From positions 1-63,939 of the IMG/VR virus record IMGVR_UViG_3300046656_000719: a stretch of DNA of 63,939 nt; one strand, 5' to 3'. Positions 14,407-21,570 of this stretch are shown here, in pieces; position 1 is the stretch's first letter; each line of letters opens with the position of its first letter. The stretch is from a virus. The position numbers were made by a program, and so were the translations under genes. The notes under the pieces are model-generated. The model was not told the DNA's origin. It saw nothing but the letters and a program-made list of their open reading frames with translations, and searched no databases.

Positions 14407-14675
14407 AGGGAACCTACGATCCCAATGAAACGCCCGAGCAGCTGGCGGCGCGTCTGGTCAAGATTCAGAAGTTCGTCGACGAGGTGAACAAGCAGGCCGG
14501 TATCACGGTGCACGTGCTGCTCTCCGGGCTGCCGCTGTGCCGTTTCTCGATCCAGATGCCCGTCGACTGGCCCCCGGGGCACCGCTGGGTGAGCCTGCAC
14601 AACCCGGAGATGGCGAACTGCGAGGGGTGTCTCGTGCTGGTGAAGCAGATGAAAGGAGGCGGTGATGGAGCCTGA
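14403..14675 (+). CDS. Hypothetical small protein
   Basis: 90 residues, ATGA-coupled. An N-terminal helix (about 8-35) is followed by beta strands, with a CEGC pair near residue 77. No family recognised. Its 3' end contains the AAAGGAGG ribosome site of the next gene. Confidence 0.65.
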   Translation: MKGTYDPNETPEQLAARLVKIQKFVDEVNKQAGITVHVLLSGLPLCRFSIQMPVDWPPGHRWVSLHNPEMANCEGCLVLVKQMKGGGDGA

Positions 14676-15000
14676 TGAGGAACTAAGCGCGATCCGCGAG
14701 GCGCTCCGAACCACCTTTGCCGAGTTGTACGAGGGCGCGGAGATTCAGGTGCCGCCGGTCAAGGCCATCGCCATGCTGAAGGACGACGTCCTGTGCGGGC
14801 GCGACAACTGGCGCATGACGCACAACGGCTACCTACGCCTCGACAAGATCCGCTTGGACCTGCAGGCGGCGTTGAATTTCGAAGTGAAGAACAGCGCCGA
14901 ACTGGTGGACCGCGTGGTGGCCCTGAAGGCATGCGTGGCCGGGCTGGAGCAACGGTTGATGAAGCTCGCCAGCGCGTCGCTGTCGGGAGAGATGCCATGA
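14665..15000 (+). CDS. Hypothetical helical protein
   Basis: 111 residues; the ATG at 14665, five bases after AAAGGAGG, is preferred over GTG at 14662. Helical at both ends with a short beta middle; the C-terminus looks like a coiled coil (LVDRVVALKACVAGLEQRLM). It overlaps its neighbours on both sides. Confidence 0.65.
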   Translation: MEPDEELSAIREALRTTFAELYEGAEIQVPPVKAIAMLKDDVLCGRDNWRMTHNGYLRLDKIRLDLQAALNFEVKNSAELVDRVVALKACVAGLEQRLMKLASASLSGEMP

Positions 15001-15173
15001 ACCGGATCGACCCGCAGGTGATGGCCAAGCACGCGGAGATCGACCGGCTGTTCGAGGCGTTCTTCGCAGCCGGGCCACTGAGCGAAGAGGAATGCGAGCG
15101 GCATATGGCGGGCATTACCAAGGAACTGCAGACGCTCGTTGCGCTCGCTGCGCTGCAAGAGGGGGAAGCATGA
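14997..15173 (+). CDS. Hypothetical short helical protein
   Basis: 58 residues, ATGA-coupled to genes on both sides. Two predicted helices, acidic. Unknown. Confidence 0.6.
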   Translation: MNRIDPQVMAKHAEIDRLFEAFFAAGPLSEEECERHMAGITKELQTLVALAALQEGEA

Positions 15174-15760
15174 ACCTGCAGGGGCGTATCGACAACTACG
15201 TGCGGGAGACGGGCTACCCCCGTTCGCTCTTCATCTCGGACGACGAGCGCATCGTGGGCACGTGGATCATGGGCAACGATTATCGCGTGGTGAACGGCTA
15301 CTACGGGGGGTACCCTCACGGCTATCTGCGCCGCATCAAAGCCTTGTTCCCCGACGCCGCCGCGGGGAAGGTGCTGCACCTCTTCAGCGGCAAGGTTGAG
15401 CAGAGCGTGATCCCGGGCGATACGGTGGACATCAACTCGGTGTTCGCGCCGACCTACGTGGACGATGCACAGTCGCTCTCGTGGGTGCCGGTGGCGAACT
15501 ACGACCTGATCCTGTGCGACCCGCCCTACAGCATCGAGGATGCCGACCACTATGCCACCACCATGGTGAAGCGCAACAAGGTGATGCGCACCTTGGGCGC
15601 GCGGATGCATGCCGGGGCATTCGTGGTGTGGCTGGACCAAGTGCTCCCCATGTATCGAAAAGATGACTTCGACATCCGGGCCGTGATTGGCATGGTGAAA
15701 TCAACTAATCACAGATTCCGGGTCATAACGGTGTTCGAAAAGAGGGAGGGGGCGTGCTGA
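15170..15760 (+). CDS. DNA N6-adenine-type methyltransferase
   Basis: 196 residues. Motif IV DPPYS at 117-121 and an FSG-containing motif I (VLHLFSG, 68-74) mark a SAM-dependent amino-methyltransferase of the MT-A70/Dam-like group. The segment after DPPYS (HYATTMVKRNKVMR, then VVWLDQVLPMYRK) resembles phage adenine methylases from memory. There is no partner restriction gene, so it is probably an orphan protecting phage DNA or altering a regulatory site. It is embedded in an operon of small genes. Confidence 0.78.
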   Translation: MNLQGRIDNYVRETGYPRSLFISDDERIVGTWIMGNDYRVVNGYYGGYPHGYLRRIKALFPDAAAGKVLHLFSGKVEQSVIPGDTVDINSVFAPTYVDDAQSLSWVPVANYDLILCDPPYSIEDADHYATTMVKRNKVMRTLGARMHAGAFVVWLDQVLPMYRKDDFDIRAVIGMVKSTNHRFRVITVFEKREGAC

Positions 15761-15936
15761 AGATACTGGTCTCAATCGAGCAGGTGGCGCGGGAGGGCGA
15801 CGACGCGCAGCTGAAGGTGAGCATGGAGGGCGTCGACGAGGCGACCGCCTCGCTGGTGGAGCACATGTTCGGCCAGCTGCTGCGTGAGGTGGTCGCGCGC
15901 TGCATCGAAGACTGCAAGAACTACAAGCCACACTAG
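15754..15936 (+). CDS. Hypothetical small protein
   Basis: 60 residues from GTG at 15754 with GAGGGAGG upstream. Beta strand then helix; two Cys near the end. Unknown. Confidence 0.6.
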   Translation: MLKILVSIEQVAREGDDAQLKVSMEGVDEATASLVEHMFGQLLREVVARCIEDCKNYKPH

Positions 15937-15946
15937 GGGCTACGCG

Positions 15947-16135
15947 ATGACACCGATCATCCCGCCCGCTATTCCCGCGAAAATAAGCGAGGAGCCGATC
16001 TACATCCAAGGGCTGCGGGCGCTGCGCGGCAGCAAGACGACGGCGCTGAACGAGGCGCTCGACTGGATCGACACGCTGAAGGCGCGGGCGCTGCTGGGCA
16101 GGTACGGGGAAAAGCATGCAGAACCCGGCGCGTGA
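15947..16135 (+). CDS. Small protein carrying palindrome-derived residues
   Basis: 62 residues from the ATG at 15947. Residues 9-14 (IPAKIS) are read from the degenerate palindrome copy 11, in the flexible N-terminus before a helical body (about 28-55). Weak ribosome site (GGGG). Function unknown. The same IFAKIS/IPAKIS-type peptide occurs in the primase and, as IPAEIS, in the polymerase. Confidence 0.55.
   Translation: MTPIIPPAIPAKISEEPIYIQGLRALRGSKTTALNEALDWIDTLKARALLGRYGEKHAEPGA
15969..15986. promoter_or_regulatory. Early-arm palindrome, copy 11 (degenerate, in gene)
   Basis: 15 of 18 bases match (C at 1, 6 and 7), with the right half-site CGCGAAAATAA intact. It is in frame in the gene at 15947. 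Confidence 0.6.
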
Positions 16136-16340
16136 CACCTCGCATGGCAAGCGGTGCCCCGCCTGCCGTTCGCTCGGCTGGAGAGACGGCTCAACGAAAG
16201 CGGGCACGCCGCAGTACCGGTGCCCGAACGAGGCATGCAGGCGCACGGCGTTCAGCGAAACTACAGCCTACGTGGACCCCGGGCAGGTGGCGGGGCGTTT
16301 GAGCTACCGAGGTTTGTCAGGATGGGGTGGGTTGTGGTAA
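16116..16340 (+). CDS. Zinc-ribbon protein
   Basis: 74 residues. CPAC at 14-17 and CPNEAC at 36-41 make a classical zinc ribbon resembling the InsA-like/transposase zinc-ribbon type (GSTKAGTPQYRCPN). It probably binds nucleic acid. It overlaps the preceding gene by 20 bases. The putative promoter of the next gene lies within its 3' end. Confidence 0.7.
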   Translation: MQNPARDTSHGKRCPACRSLGWRDGSTKAGTPQYRCPNEACRRTAFSETTAYVDPGQVAGRLSYRGLSGWGGLW

Positions 16341-16343
16341 AGT
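16314..16343 (+). promoter_or_regulatory. Putative promoter TTGTCA-18-TAAAGT
   Basis: -35 TTGTCA (16314-16319), 18-nt spacer ending in TGG, -10 TAAAGT (16338-16343). It precedes the gene at 16377 after a run of tightly coupled genes. The operator-like palindrome at 16340-16355 overlaps its -10. Confidence 0.5.
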
Positions 16344-16355
16344 GGTGTTCCACTT
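16340..16355. promoter_or_regulatory. Operator-like palindrome AAGTGG-TGTT-CCACTT
   Basis: The inverted repeat arms AAGTGG and CCACTT are identical to those of the 16-bp palindrome at 4349-4364; only the centre differs. It overlaps the -10 of the putative promoter at 16314-16343. A partial copy (AAGTGG-TAGA-CCACGA) is at 13497-13512. Confidence 0.55.
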
Positions 16356-16376
16356 AGAGATCAGGGGTCTACCGCT

Positions 16377-16661
16377 ATGAGTGCACCATTCCAAGGGATG
16401 ACGGACGCCCTTTACGCGCTGCTGAACAACCGCGACGCGTGCTCGGTCACCGTTTATCTGAGCCCGAAATACCGCGTGACGGCGAGCTACACGCGCAAAC
16501 CGGGCAACCACCACCTCGGCAGGACGGTGGCGATTACGTATGGGAAGCTGAACTGGGCCGGGCGCTTGTTCGTGGCGAAATACAAGCGCCGCAACGAGAC
16601 CCTGCCGGTCAACGAACCACAGTTCAAACCGTGGCCCAAGCCACGCAACAGGAGAAAGTAA
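16377..16661 (+). CDS. Hypothetical basic protein
   Basis: 94 residues following the promoter/operator pair. Beta-rich and basic, ending KPWPKPRNRRK. It overlaps the next ATG by one base. Unknown function; a nucleic-acid-binding role is possible. Confidence 0.65.
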   Translation: MSAPFQGMTDALYALLNNRDACSVTVYLSPKYRVTASYTRKPGNHHLGRTVAITYGKLNWAGRLFVAKYKRRNETLPVNEPQFKPWPKPRNRRK

Positions 16662-16867
16662 TGAAGCCACCCTTGATGATGTCCACCTACGTGTGCGGCG
16701 AGTGCGGCATCCAGATGCTGATGGACCGGCCCAAGCCCGAGTCGCTGCGTGCTACCACGAAGTCGCAGCGAATCACCTGCCACACCGCGGACTGCGCGCA
16801 GCGCGGGGAGACGTTCACGGTGCTGCTGGCCGAGGCGCTGGTCGCCACGGAGGCGAGCGATGGCTAA
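16661..16867 (+). CDS. Zinc-ribbon protein
   Basis: 68 residues, CAGGAGAAAG ribosome site. CGEC at 12-15 and paired Cys at about 46 and 51 (TCHTADCAQRG) form a probable zinc ribbon. Unknown partner. Confidence 0.65.
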   Translation: MKPPLMMSTYVCGECGIQMLMDRPKPESLRATTKSQRITCHTADCAQRGETFTVLLAEALVATEASDG

Positions 16868-17063
16868 GCGATCAACCGACTGGATGACTGTGCGTGGTAT
16901 CAAGGAGGTGGGCGATGTGCCTGCGCGCGGAGCCGTGGCCGGGCTGTGGACGCGCTCGTTGGATATCGTGATCCGTGAACAGGGCAACCGCGAGCTACGG
17001 CTTCGCATGACGACGAAGAACGCCCGGCTGCTGCGCGACATGCTGGTGGTGGCCCTGTCATGA
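16860..17063 (+). CDS. Hypothetical small protein
   Basis: 67 residues from the ATG at 16860 with GGAGG upstream, overlapping the preceding gene. Basic, beta then alpha. Unknown. ATGA-coupled to the next gene. Confidence 0.6.
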   Translation: MAKRSTDWMTVRGIKEVGDVPARGAVAGLWTRSLDIVIREQGNRELRLRMTTKNARLLRDMLVVALS

Positions 17064-17680
17064 GTATCCACATCGGGCGCAACGACGCCACGCTCGCTCA
17101 CGCGCTCGCCAAGAGCGTCGCGGCGGGGCAGCTGGCGCGCGACATGGTGCAGCTGCAGGACAAAGCCGAGACCCACTTCAACAAGCGCACCATGAAGGGT
17201 GCGTTCCGCGTGCTGCGCGGGATCTTCAGGGACCGGGTGATCCACGAGGTGATCGTGCGGGAGAAGGGCTCGCGGGCGTGCGGGCACCTCTTCATCCTGC
17301 AGCCGGTCAGCAGCGGGGCGATGGTGCTCTTCCTGCTCTCGTGGGTGAAGGGCCGGGTGCGCCAGCACGACACGCCCGTGGTGGTGAGCCACCATGCGCT
17401 GGCGCGGATGATGCAGCGCACGGTGGGCGAGTCCGATCTGGCGGCCTGCTGCGAGCGTATCAAGCCCTACGTATTGACAGGAGCCGCGGCGAGCATTTCC
17501 ACCGGCCCGGAAGACACCACGGGGATGCAACTCACGGTGGCGGGCAACGGCGGAGCCCTGATCTTCCGCCGGGAGGGCGACATGGTGGTCGCCGCAACGT
17601 GGATGGATAGTGAGATGATGGCCGATCCCAAGCTGCGGGCTGCAGCGGTGAAGCCGAACCTGACAACGTGGTGGGAGTAA
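17060..17680 (+). CDS. Hypothetical protein
   Basis: 206 residues, ATGA-coupled. The N-terminus is helical and rich in Ala/His; the middle is hydrophobic (GAMVLFLLSWVKG, about 95-107) but not a convincing membrane span; a beta-rich C-terminus follows. HH and CC pairs (VVSHHALARMMQ, AACCERI) could bind a metal. It is one of the larger unknowns of the early arm and I do not recognise it. Confidence 0.7.
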   Translation: MSIHIGRNDATLAHALAKSVAAGQLARDMVQLQDKAETHFNKRTMKGAFRVLRGIFRDRVIHEVIVREKGSRACGHLFILQPVSSGAMVLFLLSWVKGRVRQHDTPVVVSHHALARMMQRTVGESDLAACCERIKPYVLTGAAASISTGPEDTTGMQLTVAGNGGALIFRREGDMVVAATWMDSEMMADPKLRAAAVKPNLTTWWE

Positions 17681-17684
17681 CGGG

Positions 17685-17942
17685 ATGCAGACGAGCCGTC
17701 TACCCCCCTGCTCGTGTCCGCACTGCGGCTACGTGATGGACGCCTGCACCAGCGTGGACGGCGACCACCAACCCAGTCAGGGCGACTACACGGTGTGCAT
17801 CGAGTGCGAGGGCATCGCCGTCTTCGATGCCCAGCTGACCCTGCGCGCACCGAGCCGCGATGCGCTGGGGTCGCTCAGCAAGCAGGAGCGCGCCACAATC
17901 GAAGCTGCGCAGTACGCGGTGAGGAAGATCAAGGAGAGCTAA
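17685..17942 (+). CDS. Zinc-ribbon protein
   Basis: 85 residues. CSCPHCGYVMDAC (9-21) and CIECEG (about 38-43) form a treble-clef or zinc-ribbon site; the remainder is a helix. This is the fourth clear zinc ribbon in 5.5 kb. Confidence 0.68.
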   Translation: MQTSRLPPCSCPHCGYVMDACTSVDGDHQPSQGDYTVCIECEGIAVFDAQLTLRAPSRDALGSLSKQERATIEAAQYAVRKIKES

Positions 17943-18226
17943 TGGCAACGATAGACGTCGACAAGGCGAAGGTGAACCGGATGGTGACGCAGATCCTCAA
18001 GCACTTCCACGGCAGCGGCGCGCACCCCGGGGAGATCGTCCTCGCGCTGGGCGAGTCGCTGGGCCGGGTGATTGCGGCCGTGGGCGAGATGAGCAAGAAC
18101 GAGATGGTGCAGCGGGAACTGGTCGACCTTGCCATCAAGCAAATGACGAACGCGATCCTCGTCTCCCGCGGCGAGGAGGTGCCCTCGTCCTCGCTGGTGA
18201 TCCCGGTCAACCGGATTCAGCACTGA
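17942..18226 (+). CDS. Hypothetical helical protein
   Basis: 94 residues, AAGGAG ribosome site. Amphipathic helices throughout. Unknown. Confidence 0.65.
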   Translation: MATIDVDKAKVNRMVTQILKHFHGSGAHPGEIVLALGESLGRVIAAVGEMSKNEMVQRELVDLAIKQMTNAILVSRGEEVPSSSLVIPVNRIQH

Positions 18227-18227
18227 C

Positions 18228-18449
18228 ATGCTGAAGGCACGCGCGGCAGACTACGTGTTCTTCGGCCTGTCCGAGGAGAACGTGATACGGTTGAAGCAGG
18301 GGAAGCCCATCAAGATCAACATGGTCGAACTGGGTCTCACGGGCAACGTCATCATCTTCTACGGCGTCACCGAGGAGGCGATGCGCGAGGATCTGATCGA
18401 CTTGGTCGGCCCCGACACCGTGTTCAACGATAGGCTGGAAAAGCATTGA
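18228..18449 (+). CDS. Hypothetical small protein
   Basis: 73 residues, weak ribosome site, adjacent to the preceding stop. The middle segment (PIKINMVELGLTGNVIIFYG) is beta-rich. Unknown; it lies directly before the Acb2-like gene. Confidence 0.6.
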   Translation: MLKARAADYVFFGLSEENVIRLKQGKPIKINMVELGLTGNVIIFYGVTEEAMREDLIDLVGPDTVFNDRLEKH

Positions 18450-18517
18450 AGGGGCGCGTGCGAATTCGGCACTTCGGCGCGCTGGTATCGAAGGACCACA
18501 AATGGACGGAGTACACC

Positions 18518-18742
18518 ATGGAAAATCAGCACCGGCAGATACTGGGCTATCGTGAACTGAACCCCAACGAAATCTCCCTCATGAACGAGGTGAAGGCGCT
18601 GGGTGCCAAGATGGGCGTGCTCGTGGATAGCATGCGCGCCAACCCGGACCTCGACCAGCGGTGGGTCAGCATCGGGGCGACCGAGTTGCAGCAGGGGCTC
18701 ATGGCCCTCACGCGCGCCGTGGCCAAGCCGACCTTCTTCTAG
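18518..18742 (+). CDS. Acb2/Tad1-type cyclic-nucleotide sponge (anti-CBASS)
   Basis: 74 residues from the ATG at 18518 (CGGAG seven bases upstream); an in-frame TTG at 18446 would add 24 residues. The pattern HRQILGYRELNPNEISLMNE, then DQRWVSIGATELQQGLMALT and RAVAKPTFF, closely matches what I remember of the Acb2 (DUF7681) helical-hairpin family. Those proteins form small oligomers that bind CBASS cyclic di- and trinucleotides and stop effector activation. Placement among small early genes fits an anti-defence role. The family call is from memory; ligand binding is inferred. Confidence 0.72.
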   Translation: MENQHRQILGYRELNPNEISLMNEVKALGAKMGVLVDSMRANPDLDQRWVSIGATELQQGLMALTRAVAKPTFF

Positions 18743-18750
18743 GAGCCCCT

Positions 18751-19296
18751 GTGCGCGACGTCATGATCGACTTGGAGACGCTGGGCACGCGCTCAGACAG
18801 CGTGATCATCAGCATCGGTGCGGTGGCGTTCGACCCGCATGCCGTGGGCATGCTGGGCCTTGAATTCCACGGCGCTATCGACCTGCAGTCCTCCGTTGAA
18901 CGCGGCCTGCACATCGACGGCAGCACGGTGCTCTGGTGGTTCCAGCAGTCGGAGGAAGCCCGGGTGTCGCTCGTCTCCCGGCTGAAGAGCGCGAAGCCCC
19001 TCGTGGTCGTGCTGGACGAGTTCCGCATGTACCTCGGCTGCATTGCCGAGCACGACGAGATCCGGGTCTGGGGCAACGGGGCCGACTTCGACCTCGCCCT
19101 GCTGCAGCAGGCATACGAGGCGTGCAAGATGGAGCGACCGTGGAAGTACAACGCGGGCCGGTGCTATCGCACCCTCACCGCGCAGTTCGGGACCGAGGCC
19201 GACCGCGTGCGGCCTGAGTTGGCACACGATGCCCTGTCCGACGCGCTCGCGCAGGCGCGCACGGCGCAGAATATCTTTGCGCGCCTAGCACGTTGA
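18751..19296 (+). CDS. DnaQ-like 3'-5' exonuclease
   Basis: 181 residues from GTG at 18751, five bases after TAGGAG. The N-terminus MIDLETLGT (5-13) is the ExoI motif with the catalytic D-x-E; an NGADFDLALL segment gives ExoII and a HDALSDALAQA segment gives the H-x(4)-D of ExoIII. This is the RNase-H-fold DEDD exonuclease type, as in phage ExoVIII/DexA-like proteins. It may recycle host DNA or process replication ends. It sits just before the polymerase. Confidence 0.85.
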   Translation: MRDVMIDLETLGTRSDSVIISIGAVAFDPHAVGMLGLEFHGAIDLQSSVERGLHIDGSTVLWWFQQSEEARVSLVSRLKSAKPLVVVLDEFRMYLGCIAEHDEIRVWGNGADFDLALLQQAYEACKMERPWKYNAGRCYRTLTAQFGTEADRVRPELAHDALSDALAQARTAQNIFARLAR

Positions 19297-19301
19297 CAAC
19301 G

Positions 19302-19350
19302 GCCCCCGCAGGTAGCACTGTGGGGGCTGCGGCTCCACCCTTGCCGAAAG
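19302..19350 (+). other. Hairpins in the gap before the polymerase gene
   Basis: The 64-bp gap contains an inverted repeat GCCCCC (19302-19307) / GGGGGC (19322-19327) and a mini-hairpin GCC-GAAA-GGC followed by TTATTGAA and the polymerase ATG. A similar tetraloop hairpin (GGCC-TTCG-GGCC) followed by TTATTGAA precedes the gene at 24620. These may tune translation or termination; no T tract is present. Confidence 0.4.
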
Positions 19351-19360
19351 GCTTATTGAA

Positions 19361-21196
19361 ATGAAGATCCTGACCTTCGACGCCGAAACTACGTACAGCA
19401 ACGACTACTCGCTCTCCAAGATGCAGACGGACGAGTACGTGCTCGATCCGCGCTTCCAGCTGCTGGGCTTCAGCCTGAAACTGGACGACGGCCACTGCGA
19501 GTGGTTCACCAACAGCGAGGATGACTTCGTCGCCAAATCGGTGTTCGCGGCCGTGCCGTGGCACGAGGTGGCCGTGGTGTGCCACAACACCCTCTTCGAC
19601 GGGTTCGTCCTGACGCAGCGATACGGCGTGCGCCCCAAGCTGTGGATGGATACCTTGGCCATGAGCCGCATGCTTTGGCCGTGGAAGAAATCCCACGGGC
19701 TCGCGGCGATGTCGAAGGAACTGGGCCTGCCGCCCAAGCAGCTGGGCGTGCTGGAGGCTACGAAGGGGAAGCGGCTCGCGGATTTTATTCCCGCGGAAAT
19801 AAGCCGCCTCGGGGAGTACTGCCGCGTAGATACAGAGAACACCTACGCACTGGCGGTCGAATGCATCCGGCGCACCCCAACGATTGAGCTTCAACTCATC
19901 GACATGACGGTGCGCATGTTCACCGAGCCGCAGCTGGTGGGCGATGTGCCGCTGATGCGCACCCTGCTGGTCGAAGAGGTTGCGCGCAAGCTCGACCTGC
20001 TCGCCAAGGTGGCGGTGGACTCCTCGATCCTCATGTCCAACGTCAAGCTCGCTGCCGAGCTACTGACGCGGGGCGCGCAGCCGCCGTCGAAGATCAGCAA
20101 GACCACCGGCAAGTCCACGTGGGCCTTCGCCAAGACCGATAAGGCGTTCACCGAGCTACTGGAGCATGACAACCCCGAGGTGCAAGCCCTTGTAGCGGCG
20201 CGGCTGGGCATCAAGTCCACCATCGCTGAGACCCGCTGCGCGCGGATGCTGAAGACGGCGACGCGCGGCGCGCTGCCGGTGTACCTCAATCACTGGGGGG
20301 CGAAGACGACCGGGCGCTACTCCGGCGGGAACCAGATCAACTGGCAGAACATACCCGTGCGCGGCCCCAGCGCGGGCCTGCGGCGCGCGATCAAGGCACC
20401 CGAGGGGTACAAGGTCATCTCGGTCGACTCGTCCAACATCGAGCTTCGGGTGGCCATGGTGGGTTCGGGGCAGGTGGACGAAGTGGAGAAGCTGCGCAAC
20501 GGCGAAGACCTGTACTGCGACTTCGCATCCCGGGTTTTCGGCCGCACCATCACCCCCGCCGACGAGCGCGAGCGGCGCATCGGCAAGATCGGCAAGCTCT
20601 CCCTGCAGTACGGGGCGGGCTGGGTGAAGTACAAGGAGATGGTGCGTATTGAGACGGGCGAGGTGCTGCTGGACGAAGACGCGCGCCGGGTCGTTGAGCT
20701 ATACCGGACCCTGATGAACCGCGTGGTGGGCTGGTGGAACTACTGCGAGACCGCGGTGCTGGCCGAGATTTTCAACAACAAGGGTGAGAACTTCCTGCCC
20801 GTGGACGTCAACAGCTGGTGCATCACCGGGCACAGCGGCTTCGGCGTGCTGGGCTCCCCGGGCGTGGTCTACAAGGACTTGCGGCGCAATCAGGACGGGT
20901 GGATCTACACCATGAACGACCACGAGGAGATCAAGTTGTACGGGGGGAAGGTCGTCGAGAACGCCTGCCAGCACATCGCCCGTCAAATTGTAATGTGGCA
21001 GACGGTGCGATTGAATGAGCAGTACCCGGTCGCCCTGTCGATGCACGACGAGGCGGTGTTCATCGCGGCCGACGAGGATGTGGAAGAGGCCGTGGCCTAC
21101 GCCACCGAGTGCTTCAGCATGCCCCCGCCGTGGTGCGGCAACCTGATCCCGCTCGCCTGCGAGGTCGGGGTCGGTCAATCGTACGGAGAATGCTAG
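19361..21196 (+). CDS. Family A DNA polymerase with 3'-5' exonuclease
   Basis: 611 residues. The N-terminal DEDD exonuclease has FDAETTYS (6-13) and HNTLFDG (75-81). The polymerase domain has motif A SVDSSNIELR (354-363, catalytic D356), motif B RRIGKIGKLSLQYG (405-418) and motif C MHDE (561-564). This is the phage replicative polymerase of the PolI/T7-like family; no 5'-nuclease domain is present. Palindrome copy 12 encodes FIPAEIS (142-148) between the exonuclease and polymerase domains. Helicase-primase, SNF2 helicase and nucleases are encoded downstream on the same strand. Confidence 0.95.
   Translation: MKILTFDAETTYSNDYSLSKMQTDEYVLDPRFQLLGFSLKLDDGHCEWFTNSEDDFVAKSVFAAVPWHEVAVVCHNTLFDGFVLTQRYGVRPKLWMDTLAMSRMLWPWKKSHGLAAMSKELGLPPKQLGVLEATKGKRLADFIPAEISRLGEYCRVDTENTYALAVECIRRTPTIELQLIDMTVRMFTEPQLVGDVPLMRTLLVEEVARKLDLLAKVAVDSSILMSNVKLAAELLTRGAQPPSKISKTTGKSTWAFAKTDKAFTELLEHDNPEVQALVAARLGIKSTIAETRCARMLKTATRGALPVYLNHWGAKTTGRYSGGNQINWQNIPVRGPSAGLRRAIKAPEGYKVISVDSSNIELRVAMVGSGQVDEVEKLRNGEDLYCDFASRVFGRTITPADERERRIGKIGKLSLQYGAGWVKYKEMVRIETGEVLLDEDARRVVELYRTLMNRVVGWWNYCETAVLAEIFNNKGENFLPVDVNSWCITGHSGFGVLGSPGVVYKDLRRNQDGWIYTMNDHEEIKLYGGKVVENACQHIARQIVMWQTVRLNEQYPVALSMHDEAVFIAADEDVEEAVAYATECFSMPPPWCGNLIPLACEVGVGQSYGEC
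19785..19802. promoter_or_regulatory. Early-arm palindrome, copy 12 (degenerate, in polymerase)
   Basis: TTATTCCCGCGGAAATAA, 15 of 18 matches. It may be a decayed copy held in the polymerase gene, or convergence. Its core ATTCCCGCGGAAAT is close to the B. subtilis Noc site ATTTCCCGGGAAAT. Confidence 0.5.
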
Positions 21197-21570
21197 TGGG
21201 TAGGAAAATATCGACCGAGATGGACGGGCGGCGCATCGAAGTTGAAGTTGAACAGGACTTGGCGAAGCCGGTCAAGCTCACCTTCTCGGACTACGACGAC
21301 GACCGCGCGCAGCTGAGCGTGCTCTTGCCGCGCATCTTCTTCACGCGCATCAAGAGCGACTCGTTCCTGAACGAGCGAGCGCAGAAGTCGGTCGTGGCTT
21401 TCAGCGGCGTCATGTCCCTGCTAAGCGACCTGATCACGCGCAACGCCGAGGACTACGAGGGCCGGATGCAGGTGCTGGAGTACGTGCAGGGGTGGGTACA
21501 CGGCGAGCTAGCCAAGGTTGCCATGGAGCGGTCGGATGCGGAAGCACGCAGCCACAAGAGGTCCAAATGA
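21196..21570 (+). CDS. Hypothetical protein downstream of polymerase
   Basis: 124 residues from GTG at 21196, whose G is the last base of the polymerase stop, with GGAG seven bases upstream. Acidic, with beta strands then helices; a basic tail (ARSHKRSK). Unknown; it may be a polymerase accessory protein by position. Confidence 0.65.
   Translation: MGRKISTEMDGRRIEVEVEQDLAKPVKLTFSDYDDDRAQLSVLLPRIFFTRIKSDSFLNERAQKSVVAFSGVMSLLSDLITRNAEDYEGRMQVLEYVQGWVHGELAKVAMERSDAEARSHKRSK

Noticed and set aside
19293-19321. TTGACA at 19293 as -35 of a polymerase promoter
   Set aside because: The position 17 bases downstream (CACTGT) is not a -10, and the hairpin fills the spacer.
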